Positions 27,849 through 38,688 are shown, counted from the first letter of the stretch. The stretch: DNA of 64,000 nt from Rhizobium favelukesii (GCF_000577275.2 NZ_HG916852.1:2545001-2609000), one strand, 5' to 3'. The notes: a model not told the origin generated them from the letters alone. Translations and numbers: made by a program.

Positions 27849-28877
27849 TCAGAGGCGCCAGGCGGCCCGGGCCATCACCCGCACACTCTCGCCAACATCC
27901 AGCCGCTCCCGGCTGAACGCCCGAAGCACCTGCCCGTCGCCGAGCAACAGCTTCACGGCATAGCGCTCGCCCTCGTAGAGGATGGATTCGACGCGTGCTG
28001 CAATGCCCTCACCCGTGATAAGGACATCCTCCTGGCGCAGCAGCACGTCCACCTTCGGCCGATCACCGACTTCGTGCGACAACAAAGGTTCGAGAGCGCA
28101 CCAATCGAGCAGCCTGATGTCACCAACCGGAGACGGAAGCGAGAGAATTGCGCCGCGACCGATCAAACCGCCGACCACCCGACCCTCCGGCCGGGCGTAG
28201 ATTTCCGCTGGCAGTGCAGCCTGCAGAAGGCGGCCTTCGGACATGACCGCAACGTCGGTTGCGAGTGCCATCGCCTCGCTCTGATCGTGCGTGACATAGA
28301 TCATCGTCGCACCCGAGCGCTGGTGGAACTCGCGAAATGTTTCCTCCATCTCCTGCTTCAGGTGGTGGTCGAGATTGGCGAGCGGCTCGTCGAGCAGCAC
28401 GACATCAGGTGAGGACACGAGGCAGCGCGCCAGTGCCACCCGCTGTCGCTGGCCACCGGACAGATCGGCGGGACGGCGCTCGGCATGATTGGCCAGTCTT
28501 ACGGTCGCCAGCGCCTCGCGGACCTTCTGCTTGTAAGCCTCGCCGGAGATACCGCGCACCTTCAAGGGATAGCCGACATTGTCCGCGACACTCATGTGCG
28601 GCCAAAGTGCATAGGACTGAAACACCATCGCCATGTTGCGCCGTTCCGGCGGCAGCGACCGGGAGGCGTCTGCAAGCAGCCGCTCCCCGAGATGGATGGA
28701 GCCATTCGTCGGCGCTTCGAAACCGGCGATCATGCGCAGCACCGTTGTCTTGCCGCAGCCCGAAGGCCCGAGCAGTGCCAGAAAGCCGCCATGCCTCACC
28801 TTCAGGGAAAAGTCGGTAACGGCCGCACGGCCGGTGCCGAAATCCTTGGCGAGGTGGTTGAGGATCAGTTCCGCCAC
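27849..28877 (-). CDS. ABC transporter ATPase, Fe(III)/phosphonate-type importer
   Basis: A 342-residue ATPase. Walker A LLGPSGCGKTTVLRMIAG is at about residues 35-52, the Q-loop in MVFQSYALWPHMSV, the signature LSGGQRQRVALARCL, Walker B VVLLDEPLANLD and the H-loop IYVTHDQSEAM. The C-terminal 110 residues form a TOBE-like domain. It resembles FbpC/AfuC. Its start overlaps the end of the permease gene by 13 bases, and binding protein, permease and ATPase genes lie in transcription order. Confidence 0.88.
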   Translation of the reverse strand: MAELILNHLAKDFGTGRAAVTDFSLKVRHGGFLALLGPSGCGKTTVLRMIAGFEAPTNGSIHLGERLLADASRSLPPERRNMAMVFQSYALWPHMSVADNVGYPLKVRGISGEAYKQKVREALATVRLANHAERRPADLSGGQRQRVALARCLVSSPDVVLLDEPLANLDHHLKQEMEETFREFHQRSGATMIYVTHDQSEAMALATDVAVMSEGRLLQAALPAEIYARPEGRVVGGLIGRGAILSLPSPVGDIRLLDWCALEPLLSHEVGDRPKVDVLLRQEDVLITGEGIAARVESILYEGERYAVKLLLGDGQVLRAFSRERLDVGESVRVMARAAWRL

Positions 28878-30555
28878 GGCACGACCCCTTTCGGCAAGCG
28901 TTTTGCCAACAGTTCCAGAAGCAGCATCATGCCGACGACCATGAGGACGACGAGCACGGAAAGCGCCGATGCCAGATCGGAGCTGCCGCTATCGTCGAGA
29001 TTGTAGATTGCCACGCCAAGCGTCTGTGTCCCGGCAGACCATAGGAGCGCAGAGATGGTGAGCTCATTGCAGGCGATCAGGAAGACCAGAATGACCGATG
29101 CTCCCGCCGCGGGGGCGATCAACGGCACGATGATATCGACGAGCCGCCGGAAGAAGCCCGCCCCCGATAGTCTTGCTGCTTCCTCCAGTGCCGAATCCAG
29201 CTGATGGAACGCACTGACGACAGGCTTTAGGCTTACGGCAAAAAAGCTCGAAAAATACGCGATCAAGATGATCCAGATCGTCCCGTAAAGTGTCACGTGC
29301 AGGATGGGAAGCGGCGCGGCAAACACGAGAATGAAGGACACGGCCATAACGATGCCGGGCAGCGAATAAGGGATCTCGATGAGGCTGGAAACAATCCGGC
29401 TCAGCAGGTCTTGGCGTCGCGCCAACGCGTAAGCCGAAAGCACGGTCACCACAAGGAGACACAATGCCGTCCCAGACGCGAGAGACAGGGAGTTCACGAA
29501 CGCCGTGCGCGTTACCGCTTGCCGGAAAAGGATTTCATAGAAGGCGCTCGCCGACATCGTCTTGAAGGTCAGCGGCACGCCATAGGCCGGCACGAGCGCA
29601 CCGGCCAGGAGAGCGAAGAATGGTGCAGCCAGCATGAAGAAAAGGCAAAGCCATAACAGCGGCTGCAAAAGGAACTTCCAGCCTCCCAATTCGAAGGCCA
29701 CGGTCGCGCCGGAAAGCCCAAGCACGCGATAGTCGCGTCCACGCAAGGCGCGGTCCTGAATGGCAAGCCCGACCACTGAAATGATGGCGATGATCGCTGA
29801 AAACAGTGCCACGTCGCCGAAAGTCCGGCTGGTGAAGGCGGAGAACTTGGTGAAGATCAGCGTCGGAAGCGTATAGATCGAGGCCGGTATACCGAGGATT
29901 GCCGGAATGCCGAAATTGCCGGTGCAGGAAACGAACGAGATTGCTGCTCCGGCAATGATCCCCGGCAGCGAAAGCGGCAGGATGATATCGCGGAAGACCC
30001 GAAGACTGCTGGCTCCGGCCAGTCGCGCCGCCTCGACGCCATCGCGCGGGAGCGCCATCAGGCCAGCACGGAGAGCGAGATAGACGAGCGGCGCATGCTG
30101 CACGCCGTAGAGAAGCGAAATCCCGCCGACCGAATAGAGCGGCTGCGGCGACCCGAGTGGAGGCGCAATGTGCAACGCCTTCAGGAGCGAACTGGAGGGC
30201 CCGGACATCTGCACCCAGGCGAGCGCCGTCACCTGCGGCTCATCATCGGCAGGACGAACAGGAAACTCAGCGCGCCCTTGCCGCAAATATCCGTCAGCGT
30301 CAGCAGGAACGCGAAGGCGCAGCCGACGGCAAGCGAGATCAGCGTGCCGAGCACCGCCGTCACGAGGGTGTAGTAGGTTGCCGACCAGAGCGCCGGATCG
30401 CCCAGCACCGCGCCGACGCCACCGTTTGCAAGCGCGGCAAGGCCTGTTGTCGCCAGCCGCGCCACCGGCAGCACGCTGAGGATCAGCACGATGATAACAA
30501 TAAAAGGAAACAGCCAGACGGGCTGGCTGTTTCCAGGACGAACATATCCGCGCAT
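28865..30555 (-). pseudogene. two-domain ABC permease (FbpB type), frameshifted
   Basis: The gene would encode about 560 residues with two permease domains of six segments each. The N-terminal piece (30555 down to about 30230) ends GKGALSFLFVLPMM and then runs into a stop. The following frame resumes at PQVTALAWVQMSGPSSSLLK and is open to 28865. The family expects an unbroken LPMM-PPQVTALAWVQ here, so about one (modulo three) base is out of register near 30235-30242. EAARLAGASSLRVFRDIILP and EEAARLSGAGFFRRLVDIIV are the two EAA loops that contact the ATPase. If the shift is real, the importer lacks a working channel unless two fragments assemble. Confidence 0.82.
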
Positions 30556-30572
30556 CTGCTTTCCGGCGGCGA

Positions 30573-31550
30573 TCAGTTCGAGCCGTAGATGCCGGAGAAG
30601 GTCTTGAGGTCCTGATCGGTGCTCGTCAGCGCCTCGGCCGCATTGATCGGCAGCACCTTGATGCTGTCGCGGGCCGGAAAGCCCTCCGGCAGCTTCATGC
30701 CATTGCGGGCCGGGATATAGCCGAGTTTCAGGAAGCCTTGCTGTCCCTTTTGCGAGAGCACGTAGTCGACGAATTTCTTGGCTGCATCGGCATTCTTCGA
30801 GCTGGCGAGAATGCCGACCGGCTCCGTCACTGCGGAGACGCCTTCCGTCGGGAAGACGAACTCGACCGGCGCGCCCTTGGCTTTTTCGCGGATCGGCATG
30901 TAATCGACAATCATGCCGAAGGCCTTCTCGCCTGAAGCAACTGACTTGAGGACCCCACCATTGCCGCCGGCAGCAGTCGCGCCATTGCCAGCGAGATCCT
31001 TGTAGAAGTCCCAGCCGAGGCTATCGACGCCGGCAAGCGTCTGCGCATGAATGAGGGCAGCGCCCGACGTCAACGGGCTCGCCATGGTCACGAGGCCTTT
31101 GGCTTGCGCCTTCGTCAGATCCTTCCAGCTCGTCGGCTTGAACGCGGCAGAGGTGTTGTAGACGATACCGGTGGTGATCAGTTTCGTCGAATAATAGTAG
31201 CCGTCGGCGTCGTAGAGAGCCGCGTCATAGCTTGCAGCCTCCGGCGACTTATACGCGAGCAGCTTTCCGGCTTCCTTGAGGCGCTCGAGCGTTACCGTGT
31301 CGGCGATCAGCAGAACGTCGGCGACGGGATTGCCAGCCTCGATTTCCGCCTGCAGCTTCGCCATGATCTTCGGAGTGCCATCGCGCACCCAGTCCACTTT
31401 GACCTCGGGATTGGCGGCCACGAAGCCGTCCACGGTCGCCTGTGCATCTTCGTTCGGCTGGCTCGTGTAAAGCACAAGATTGGCGGCAGAGGCCGGCATT
31501 GCAAGCAAGCTCGCGGCAAGCAGCGTGGCGGCGGAAACGATCGTCTTCAT
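30573..31550 (-). CDS. periplasmic substrate-binding protein, Fe(III)/phosphonate ABC family
   Basis: A 325-residue extracellular binding protein (SBP_bac_6/FbpA-like). The signal peptide is MKTIVSAATLLAASLLAMPA with cleavage near ASAANL. Typical segments are LVLYTSQPNEDAQATVDGF, ADVLLIADTVTLERLKEAG, LITTGIVYNTSAAF and GMIVDYMPIREKA. The ligand could be ferric iron or a phosphonate; the tyrosines of FbpA cannot be placed with certainty. The start at 31550 follows GAGGATCC. A much longer upstream frame is rejected because the signal peptide fixes the start. The gap to the permease is 17 bases. Confidence 0.85.
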   Translation of the reverse strand: MKTIVSAATLLAASLLAMPASAANLVLYTSQPNEDAQATVDGFVAANPEVKVDWVRDGTPKIMAKLQAEIEAGNPVADVLLIADTVTLERLKEAGKLLAYKSPEAASYDAALYDADGYYYSTKLITTGIVYNTSAAFKPTSWKDLTKAQAKGLVTMASPLTSGAALIHAQTLAGVDSLGWDFYKDLAGNGATAAGGNGGVLKSVASGEKAFGMIVDYMPIREKAKGAPVEFVFPTEGVSAVTEPVGILASSKNADAAKKFVDYVLSQKGQQGFLKLGYIPARNGMKLPEGFPARDSIKVLPINAAEALTSTDQDLKTFSGIYGSN

Positions 31551-31712
31551 GATGGATCCTCGATGATGGGAGAACCGTTCCTTAGCCATCGCGGATAACA
31601 TGATTGTGACAGTCGGCTTCGGCACGAGCACGCCGACCTCTGCCCTTGACCCGCCTGCTCCGCCCCTATCTTCTACCGCACGTTCTGACATGTTCATTTT
31701 GGAGGAAGGCAT

Positions 31713-32771
31713 ATGGAATACCGGCTTCTCGGCCGTTCTGGTCTCAAGATTTCGACCGTGACGATGGGCACGATGACGTTCGGTGGCCAGGGCTGGGCGA
31801 AAATGGTTGGCGATCTCGGGGTTGCCGAAGCGCGCAGGCTTGTCGATATGTGCATCGACGCCGGCGTCAACCTGATCGATACGGCCGACGTCTACTCGCA
31901 GGGCGCCTGCGAAGAAATTCTCGGCGAGATCATCGGCGGGCCGCGCAAGAACGGCGTTCTGGTCGCCACCAAGGCACGCTTTCGCATGGGAGACGGCCCG
32001 AACGATACCGGCTCTTCGCGCTATCATCTCATCAGCGCCTGCGAAGCCAGCCTGCGGCGCCTGAAGACTGACGTCATTGATCTCTATCAGCTTCACGAAT
32101 GGGATGGGCAGACGCCGCTGGAAGAAACCTTGGAGGCGCTCGACACGCTCGTGCGCCAGGGCAAGGTCCGCTATGTCGGCTGCTCGAATTTCTCAGGCTG
32201 GCACATCATGAAGGCGCTCGGCGTCAGTGAGAGAGAAAAGCGGGAGCGGTTCGTCAGCCAGCAGATCCACTACACGCTCGAAGCGCGCGATGCGGAATAT
32301 GAACTGCTGCCCATCAGCGTCGACCAGGGGCTCGGCGTGCTGGTCTGGAGCCCGCTCGCCGCCGGCCTTCTTTCCGGCAAGCACCGCCGCAACCAGGCCG
32401 CGCCCGAAGGCTCGCGTCAGTTTGCCGGCTGGACCGAGCCGCCGATCCGTGACGAAAACCGCCTCTGGAATATCGTGGAAACGCTGGTAGCGATCGCCGA
32501 CGAGCGCGGCGTGTCGGCAGCCCAGGTGGCGCTTGCCTGGCTGATCGGCCGCAAGGCGGTGACCTCGGTGATCATCGGTGGCCGGACCGAAGCCCAGTTC
32601 AAGGACAATTTGGCTGCCGCCCAGCTGAAGCTGACCGAGGACGAGCGCAAGCGCCTCGACGCCGTCAGCCTGCCGCCGGTGCTTTATCCGTATTGGCACC
32701 AGCTCAACACGGCAAGCGACCGGCTGAGTGAGGCCGATCTGGAATTGTTCGGCCCGCACTTGAATCGTTAG
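31713..32771 (+). CDS. aldo/keto reductase
   Basis: A 352-residue NADP-dependent oxidoreductase with the AKR barrel. The catalytic Asp-Tyr is in GVNLIDTADVYSQG, the lysine in VLVATKARFRMG, and the His in LYQLHEWDGQTP. The C-terminal coenzyme site includes SVIIGGRTEAQFKDNL. It resembles the YajO/YakC-type group in length. TTTTGGAGGAAGG precedes the start. It is divergent from the binding-protein gene with a 162-base region between. Confidence 0.9.
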   Translation: MEYRLLGRSGLKISTVTMGTMTFGGQGWAKMVGDLGVAEARRLVDMCIDAGVNLIDTADVYSQGACEEILGEIIGGPRKNGVLVATKARFRMGDGPNDTGSSRYHLISACEASLRRLKTDVIDLYQLHEWDGQTPLEETLEALDTLVRQGKVRYVGCSNFSGWHIMKALGVSEREKRERFVSQQIHYTLEARDAEYELLPISVDQGLGVLVWSPLAAGLLSGKHRRNQAAPEGSRQFAGWTEPPIRDENRLWNIVETLVAIADERGVSAAQVALAWLIGRKAVTSVIIGGRTEAQFKDNLAAAQLKLTEDERKRLDAVSLPPVLYPYWHQLNTASDRLSEADLELFGPHLNR

Positions 32772-32796
32772 TTGTTCCTGAAAAGTCGGCGGCCGA

Positions 32797-34017
32797 TCAG
32801 CCGCCGGTTTCGCCAGCGATCAGCGCGCCAAGGCGGCTGATCCCCTCCTCGATCATCTGCTCGTTCGCGCAGGAGAAGCTGACGCGGAATGTATTCTCGC
32901 CCGAACCGTCGGCGAAAAATGCCTTGCCGGGGACGAACGCGACCTTGGCCGTTTCCAGCGACTTGGCGAGCAGCTTCGCGCCGTCCATACCCTTCGGCAG
33001 CGTCACCCAGATGAACATGCCGCCTTCGGGCTTCGTCCAGCTCGTGCCGGCAGGCATATATTTCTCCAGCGCCGCCAGCATGACGTTGCGGCGATGGCTG
33101 TAGACCGACCTGATCTTGGCGACCTGCGCGTCAAAGCCGCGCTCCGCGACGTGCGCGATCGCCATCTGATTGATCGTCGAGGAATGCAAGTCAGCCGCCT
33201 GCTTCATCAGCACGAGCTTGCGGATGACCAGAGCATTAGCAACGATGAAGCCGACACGCAGGCCCGGCGCCAGCGTCTTGGAGAAGCTGCCGCAGTAAAT
33301 GGTGCGCGTGTCGTTGATATTCCCCTTCTTGGCAATTTCCGTCGCCAGGATCGGTGCGATCGGCGTCCCATCGTAACGCAGCGACTGATAGGCTGCGTCT
33401 TCGATGACCGCGATATCGAGCTCCTCTGCCAGGGCGAGAACCTTCTCTCGTCCGGCTTGATCGACAGTCTCGCCCGTCGGATTGGCAAAATCGGCGGAGA
33501 GATAAGCGAACTTCACCTTCCCACCCGCAGCTGACGCCTGCGCCCTAAAGGAGTCTGGCGTGCGATTGCCGTTCGGCGTCAGCTGATCATAGGTCGGCTC
33601 GTAAGCATTGAAAGCCTGCAAGGCACCGAGATACGTCGGCCAGGTGACCAGCGCCGTGTCGTTCGGCGAGAGGAAGAGCTTGCCGAGATAATCCAGACCC
33701 TGCTGCGAGCCGGAAACGATGAAGACGTTATCGAGGTCGCAAGGGATGCCGATGGCAGCCATCTGCTTGATCAGCCATTCGCGGAGCGGCTTGTAGCCTT
33801 CGCTGACGGAATACTGCAGCGCCGAGTTCACGGCCGAACTGTTGAAGATATCGGCGTAAGCGGCCTTGAATTCCTTATCGGGGAAAAGTGCCGGATCCGG
33901 AATGCCGCCGGCAAAGGAAATGATGTCAGGGCGGTCAAGAAGCTTCAGAAGCTCGCGAATCTCCGATGCACGCATCCGTGAAGAACGCGTCGCGAATATG
34001 CTTTCCCAATTCAACAT
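32797..34017 (-). CDS. PLP-dependent aminotransferase, class I/II (2-aminoadipate type)
   Basis: A 406-residue fold-type I enzyme. IISFAGGIPDPALFP is the N-terminal substrate loop, NVFIVSGSQQGLDYLGKLF binds the cofactor phosphate, and YLSADFANPTGE and IAVIEDAAYQSLRYDG hold the Asn and Asp ligands. YCGSFSKTLAPGLRVG carries the Schiff-base lysine, and ENTFRVSFSC the arginine for the carboxylate. Close relatives act on 2-aminoadipate, aromatic or branched amino acids. The start at 34017 has GAGGAA at eight bases; ATG 34023 would be too close to it. Confidence 0.88.
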   Translation of the reverse strand: MLNWESIFATRSSRMRASEIRELLKLLDRPDIISFAGGIPDPALFPDKEFKAAYADIFNSSAVNSALQYSVSEGYKPLREWLIKQMAAIGIPCDLDNVFIVSGSQQGLDYLGKLFLSPNDTALVTWPTYLGALQAFNAYEPTYDQLTPNGNRTPDSFRAQASAAGGKVKFAYLSADFANPTGETVDQAGREKVLALAEELDIAVIEDAAYQSLRYDGTPIAPILATEIAKKGNINDTRTIYCGSFSKTLAPGLRVGFIVANALVIRKLVLMKQAADLHSSTINQMAIAHVAERGFDAQVAKIRSVYSHRRNVMLAALEKYMPAGTSWTKPEGGMFIWVTLPKGMDGAKLLAKSLETAKVAFVPGKAFFADGSGENTFRVSFSCANEQMIEEGISRLGALIAGETGG

Positions 34018-34167
34018 GGGCATTTCCTCGCAATTTTTTGTCTTTAGGCGACAGAACCACGCAACAAATGATAAGTCAACATTACTGACCTATTTGTTTG
34101 TCACGGTGACAAGTCTGCGCGCCTTTTAGTCCCAAAAATCTGCGACAGCGACTGGAAAACGTTACAG

Positions 34168-34201
34168 AAAGGCCCCGTTCCCGGAAGAAACAGGGCCTTC
34201 T
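34168..34201 (-). terminator. rho-independent terminator after the YidB-like gene
   Basis: AAAGGCCC (34168-34175) and GGGCCTT (34193-34199) form the stem, with short T-rich tails on both strands. Confidence 0.65.
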
Positions 34202-34213
34202 TGTCTAGCAAGA

Positions 34214-34666
34214 TCACGAACGGAAAAGCGTTGCGATCTGCTCTTGTGTCGGTAGCTGGCCCCGCGGCGTCAGTTTGTCGACCACGCCAGGCAAGACGTT
34301 CGACAGTTGGTTCAGCAGCTCTTGCTCACTGATTCCCGCCTGCCGTGCGAGATCACTGATCGTCTTGGAACCGAGCGCATCATTGAGATTGCCCGGTGCG
34401 ATCGGCTTGTTCTGCCCGGGCTGGACCCACGAGTCGACCGTATCGCCCTGCCCGGCTTCCGTCAGCTTGCCGAGAAGACCACCGAGCCCACCGAGAAGTC
34501 CGCCGTCGCCGGTCTGCGGATTGGCCTGCGGATTGGCCTGCTGAGTGGCTGGATCCGCCTGGCTGCCGCCGGCACCGAGAAGCTTTCCCACCAGCAACGC
34601 GCCAAGAGCAATCATGATCGGCTTCGATATATTTCCGCCTGGAACGGCGTCATCAAAGATACCCAT
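34214..34666 (-). CDS. YidB-family (DUF937) protein
   Basis: A 150-residue protein. The N-terminal hydrophobic helix (IMIALGALLVGKLLG) is followed by a repetitive Gln/Asn/Pro stretch (QQANPQANPQ) and GLLGGLGGLLGKLTEAGQGD. The YidB core ends with TISDLARQAGISEQELLNQL and VLPGVVDKLTPRGQLP. The role is unknown. Its neighbour across the divergent promoter is a stress-response membrane protein. AAGGAGGA precedes the ATG. Confidence 0.85.
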   Translation of the reverse strand: MGIFDDAVPGGNISKPIMIALGALLVGKLLGAGGSQADPATQQANPQANPQTGDGGLLGGLGGLLGKLTEAGQGDTVDSWVQPGQNKPIAPGNLNDALGSKTISDLARQAGISEQELLNQLSNVLPGVVDKLTPRGQLPTQEQIATLFRS

Positions 34667-34818
34667 GCCATCCTCCTTTTCGGTTTCTTCATTTCATTGA
34701 ACAACAACTGTACAATGAAAGCATAAGGTTCTCGCGAACCTTGAATTCCCCGACCAGCTATTTAGCTTGAACGGGAAGATGGCCTGAATATTCAACCAAT
34801 CAAGGAGGGGAATGGCAG

Positions 34819-35076
34819 ATGTCAGTAATCGGTTGGATTATCCTTGGACTGATCGCAGGATTCATCGGAAGCAAGATCGTCAACAAGTCAGGCGCGGGCA
34901 TGCTGATGGATATCGTCCTCGGCGTCGTCGGAGCAATCGTCGGCGGCGTCATCTTCAGTTTCTTCGGTGCCTCCGGCGTGACGGGCTTGAACATCTACAG
35001 CCTCGTCGTCGCCGTCATCGGTGCCGTTATCGTTCTCTGGCTCTACCACGCCGTCAGCGGACGACGCTCCATCTAG
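34819..35076 (+). CDS. GlsB/YeaQ/YmgE-family stress membrane protein
   Basis: An 85-residue inner-membrane protein with three hydrophobic segments: IGWIILGLIAGFIGSKIV, MDIVLGVVGAIVGGVIFSFF and YSLVVAVIGAVIVLWLYHAV. The G-rich first two helices match the transglycosylase-associated/GlsB family. GGAGGGG lies upstream. Confidence 0.88.
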   Translation: MSVIGWIILGLIAGFIGSKIVNKSGAGMLMDIVLGVVGAIVGGVIFSFFGASGVTGLNIYSLVVAVIGAVIVLWLYHAVSGRRSI

Positions 35077-35167
35077 TTCGCTATTCTTCATCGAGCGAAT
35101 GTGGCCTGCCTCAAAGGCGGCGGCTTTACGCGTGTAACTCCGGTCTTGGCTCATCGGGCAAACGATC

Positions 35168-35755
35168 ATGGCGGACGAGAGTACATCTTCATTCTACAAC
35201 GACAACGCGGCCACCTACGCTTCGCGGCAGCGTCTTTTGCCGATTCGACGGCTGGACGCCTTTTTGTCGCTGCTGCCTCCGGGCGCAGCCATCCTTGATT
35301 TGGGGTGCGGGGGCGGCCAAGACAGCGCCTACATGCTGTCGAAAGGCTTCGATGTGACACCGACAGACGGGTCGCCGGCAGTCGCGAAACAGGCGGAGAT
35401 CCTTCTCGGACATCCCGTCGAGGTCGTGCGCTTCGAGGATTTGGACGAGGAAGAAGCCTTCGACGGCGTATGGGCCGAGGCCAGCCTGTTGCATGTCCCG
35501 CGAGCAGCACTTCCCGAGGTGCTGGAACGGATCCGCACGGCGCTGCGGCCTGGTGGCACCTTCCACGCCACGTTCAAGGCAGGCGAAGCGGAAGGACACG
35601 ACGGCTTCGGTCGCTACTACAACTATCCGTCGGCGGAATTGCTCTCGGAAATGCTGAGCAATGGCGGCTGGCACAACATCGTCATCACCGAAGGCGACGG
35701 CAGCGGCTACGACGGCAAGCCAACCCGCTGGCTCGCCGTGCGGACGCAAAAATAA
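35168..35755 (+). CDS. class I SAM-dependent methyltransferase
   Basis: A 195-residue enzyme. SAM motif I is AAILDLGCGGGQDSAYML at about residues 40-57, the acidic residue after strand two lies in VTPTDGSP, and FDGVWAEASLLHVPRAAL and RTALRPGGTFHATFKAG are motifs II-III. The substrate is unknown; tellurite-resistance-like and UbiE-like proteins share this architecture. Confidence 0.85.
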   Translation: MADESTSSFYNDNAATYASRQRLLPIRRLDAFLSLLPPGAAILDLGCGGGQDSAYMLSKGFDVTPTDGSPAVAKQAEILLGHPVEVVRFEDLDEEEAFDGVWAEASLLHVPRAALPEVLERIRTALRPGGTFHATFKAGEAEGHDGFGRYYNYPSAELLSEMLSNGGWHNIVITEGDGSGYDGKPTRWLAVRTQK

Positions 35756-35756
35756 A

Positions 35757-35778
35757 GGCCGGAGCTTTCGCCCCGGCC
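35757..35778. terminator. bidirectional terminator between the methyltransferase gene and ilvC
   Basis: GGCCGG (35757-35762) and CCGGCC (35773-35778) form the stem, placed between two convergent stop codons. T-runs are weak on both strands. Confidence 0.55.
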
Positions 35779-35803
35779 CGCTGAAGCAGTAGTTCGAAAC
35801 CGC

Positions 35804-36868
<1,065 letters not shown>

Positions 36869-37519
36869 TCAGCCGACGAGCGGCATCTCCGCCAAAACCT
36901 TCTCCGTGCCGTAAAGGCGCAGGAAGGCGCAAACCGCCCTCTCCGCCTGACGCGCGGTATCCTTGAGACCCGGCTCGCCGAGCAGCATGCGAACATGCAG
37001 ATCGGAAACGATCAGGCCATAAAGCGTGTGATATGCCTCGTCGGCATCATTAAAGCGTAGCAGCCCGGCACGCTTGCCGGAATCGATAAGCCCCATGGCG
37101 CGGCGATCGATCTGGCGGCGGCCCCGCTCCAGAAGCAACTTGCCGAGCTTGGAGCCGTCGCGATGCGACTGGCCGATGGCGAGGCGGTTCAGCGCCAGCG
37201 AAACGTCGCCGGCGAGAACCTCCAGCAGATCCTATGAGAAGATGACGAGGTGATCGTGCAGGCTCACCGACGTCAGTCGCTCGCCGTTGCGCTCGAACGT
37301 GCGCACCTTGCTCGCCTGGTAGGCGATCATCGCCGACAGCAGCCCGTCGCGGTCGCCGAACCACTTGTAGAGGCTTTCCTTAGAGCAGTTCGCCGCGCGC
37401 GCGACGCCGGATGTCGTCAGCGCCTTCTCGCCGCCGTCGACGAGCAACCGCAGCGCCTGCTCCAGAACGGCGTTTTGGCGCGGCGAAAACTCGCTGGGCT
37501 CCAAATTATCGACGGACAC
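36869..37519 (-). pseudogene. TetR-family regulator with an in-frame TAG
   Basis: The N-terminal helix-turn-helix is normal: QNAVLEQALRLLVDGGEKAL, then TTSGVARAANCSKESLYKWFGDRDGLL. At codon 96, after LVIFS, a TAG stands in frame (37232-37234). Reading through it, the same frame continues with DLLEVLAGDVSLALNRLAIG and runs to 36869 with a typical ligand-binding domain, giving about 216 codons in all. A single base change can account for it. The start is GTG 37519, with GGGAG upstream; a perfect palindrome lies just before it. Whether the 95-residue DNA-binding fragment is still made is unknown. Confidence 0.75.
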
Positions 37520-37536
37520 GGTCTCACTCCCGATTA

Positions 37537-37550
37537 GTACCGTACGGTAC
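37537..37550. promoter_or_regulatory. perfect palindrome upstream of the TetR gene, likely operator
   Basis: GTACCGTACGGTAC is a 14-bp perfect palindrome centred 24 bases before the TetR start codon. TetR proteins normally repress their own promoter at such sites. Confidence 0.6.
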
Positions 37551-37672
37551 GGTTCGCGGGCTTTATGCTGCAAAGCTTAGGGCGCGTCAAGCGGCATCTT
37601 ACGAAAATTCCCGCCTCGTTTCGAGCCGTCGATTTCCGTCGTCAAGACCGGTCCGACGCGGCAATTGCTTGG

Positions 37673-38578
37673 TCAGGCACCGTCAACGGGCTCGCGCGCG
37701 GCCTCGACGTCTCTCAGTGGGGACAGGCCATAGACGCGGCTGTACTCCCGGCTGAACTGCGACGGGCTCTGGTAGCCGACGCGATGGCCTGCCGTCCCGG
37801 CATCCAGCCTCTCGATCAGCATCAAGCGCCGCGCCTCATGCAGCCGCAGCTGTTTCTGGTACTGTACTGGCGTCATCGCAGTAATCGACTTGAAATGATG
37901 ATGGAAGGACGACACGCTCATGCTGACCTGGTCGGCGAGGTCCTCGATGCGCAGTGGCCGGGCAAAGTTCTGCCGCAACCAGGCAATGGCGCGGGCGATG
38001 CGGTTGCCATGGCTGTCGGCGACCGCAATGTTGATGAGCCGGCCACCGTCCGGACCGGTAAGGACCCGATATAGGATCTCCTGCTCGATCAGCGGTGCCA
38101 TCGCCGCAATGTCCTTTGGACTATCGAGCAAACGCAGGAGCCGCACCGCCGCATCCAGGAGTTCGGCTGTCGCTATGTTTACGACAATCCCGCGCCCGCC
38201 TACGGGTGCTGTCGGGCGCGGGAGATCAGTGCGGCTCAGAAGATCGAGAACCTTCTCGCTGTTGACGGCGAGTGTCAGGCAGAAATGTGGAACCTCTGGG
38301 CTCGCCTCCACGACGCGCCATGTCACCGGCAGGTCGAGCGATGTCAGAAGATAGTCGCCAGCGCCGTAGTTGATGACATCGGTGCCGAGGCGAAGGCTCT
38401 TGGCGCCTTGGATAACGAGGGCGATGCAAGGTCGGTAGCTGCCATGGCACGGCGCGCTCGGAGTGTGTCGGCGGCTGATCCCCAGGCTCTCGATGGCGGT
38501 GCGGAACTCACCCTCTCCGTCCGCGTGACGCGCGGCAATGGAAGCGATTTCCTGATAAGGATTGAACGGCAAGGTCAT
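37673..38578 (-). CDS. AraC-family regulator with AraC_N domain (YqhC-like)
   Basis: A 301-residue regulator. The N-terminal half matches the AraC_N type (PCIALVIQGAKSLRLGTDVI, YGAGDYLLTSLDLPV, CLTLAVNSEKVLDLL). The C-terminal two helix-turn-helix motifs are RIEDLADQVSMSVSSFHHHF and GHRVGYQSPSQFSREYSRVY. E. coli YqhC has this architecture and activates aldehyde reductase genes. A zinc alcohol dehydrogenase gene with an AraC-type repeat in its promoter lies nearby at 39391. An in-frame GTG at 38608 is an alternative start. Confidence 0.85.
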   Translation of the reverse strand: MTLPFNPYQEIASIAARHADGEGEFRTAIESLGISRRHTPSAPCHGSYRPCIALVIQGAKSLRLGTDVINYGAGDYLLTSLDLPVTWRVVEASPEVPHFCLTLAVNSEKVLDLLSRTDLPRPTAPVGGRGIVVNIATAELLDAAVRLLRLLDSPKDIAAMAPLIEQEILYRVLTGPDGGRLINIAVADSHGNRIARAIAWLRQNFARPLRIEDLADQVSMSVSSFHHHFKSITAMTPVQYQKQLRLHEARRLMLIERLDAGTAGHRVGYQSPSQFSREYSRVYGLSPLRDVEAAREPVDGA

Positions 38579-38688
38579 GTAGAACTCGTTCTGAGATAGC
38601 AGGTTCACTTTATCTAAGCTTCACGGCAGCATCCTACAAACCCGTAGTCGCACTATTCGGTCTCCGGAAGCAAAGGAGATTAGTCGTC

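Noticed and set aside
30573..32096. A 507-residue form of the ABC binding protein starting at 32096
   Set aside because: The extra N-terminal part is antisense to the aldo/keto reductase, and a clear signal peptide and ribosome binding site fix the start at 31550.
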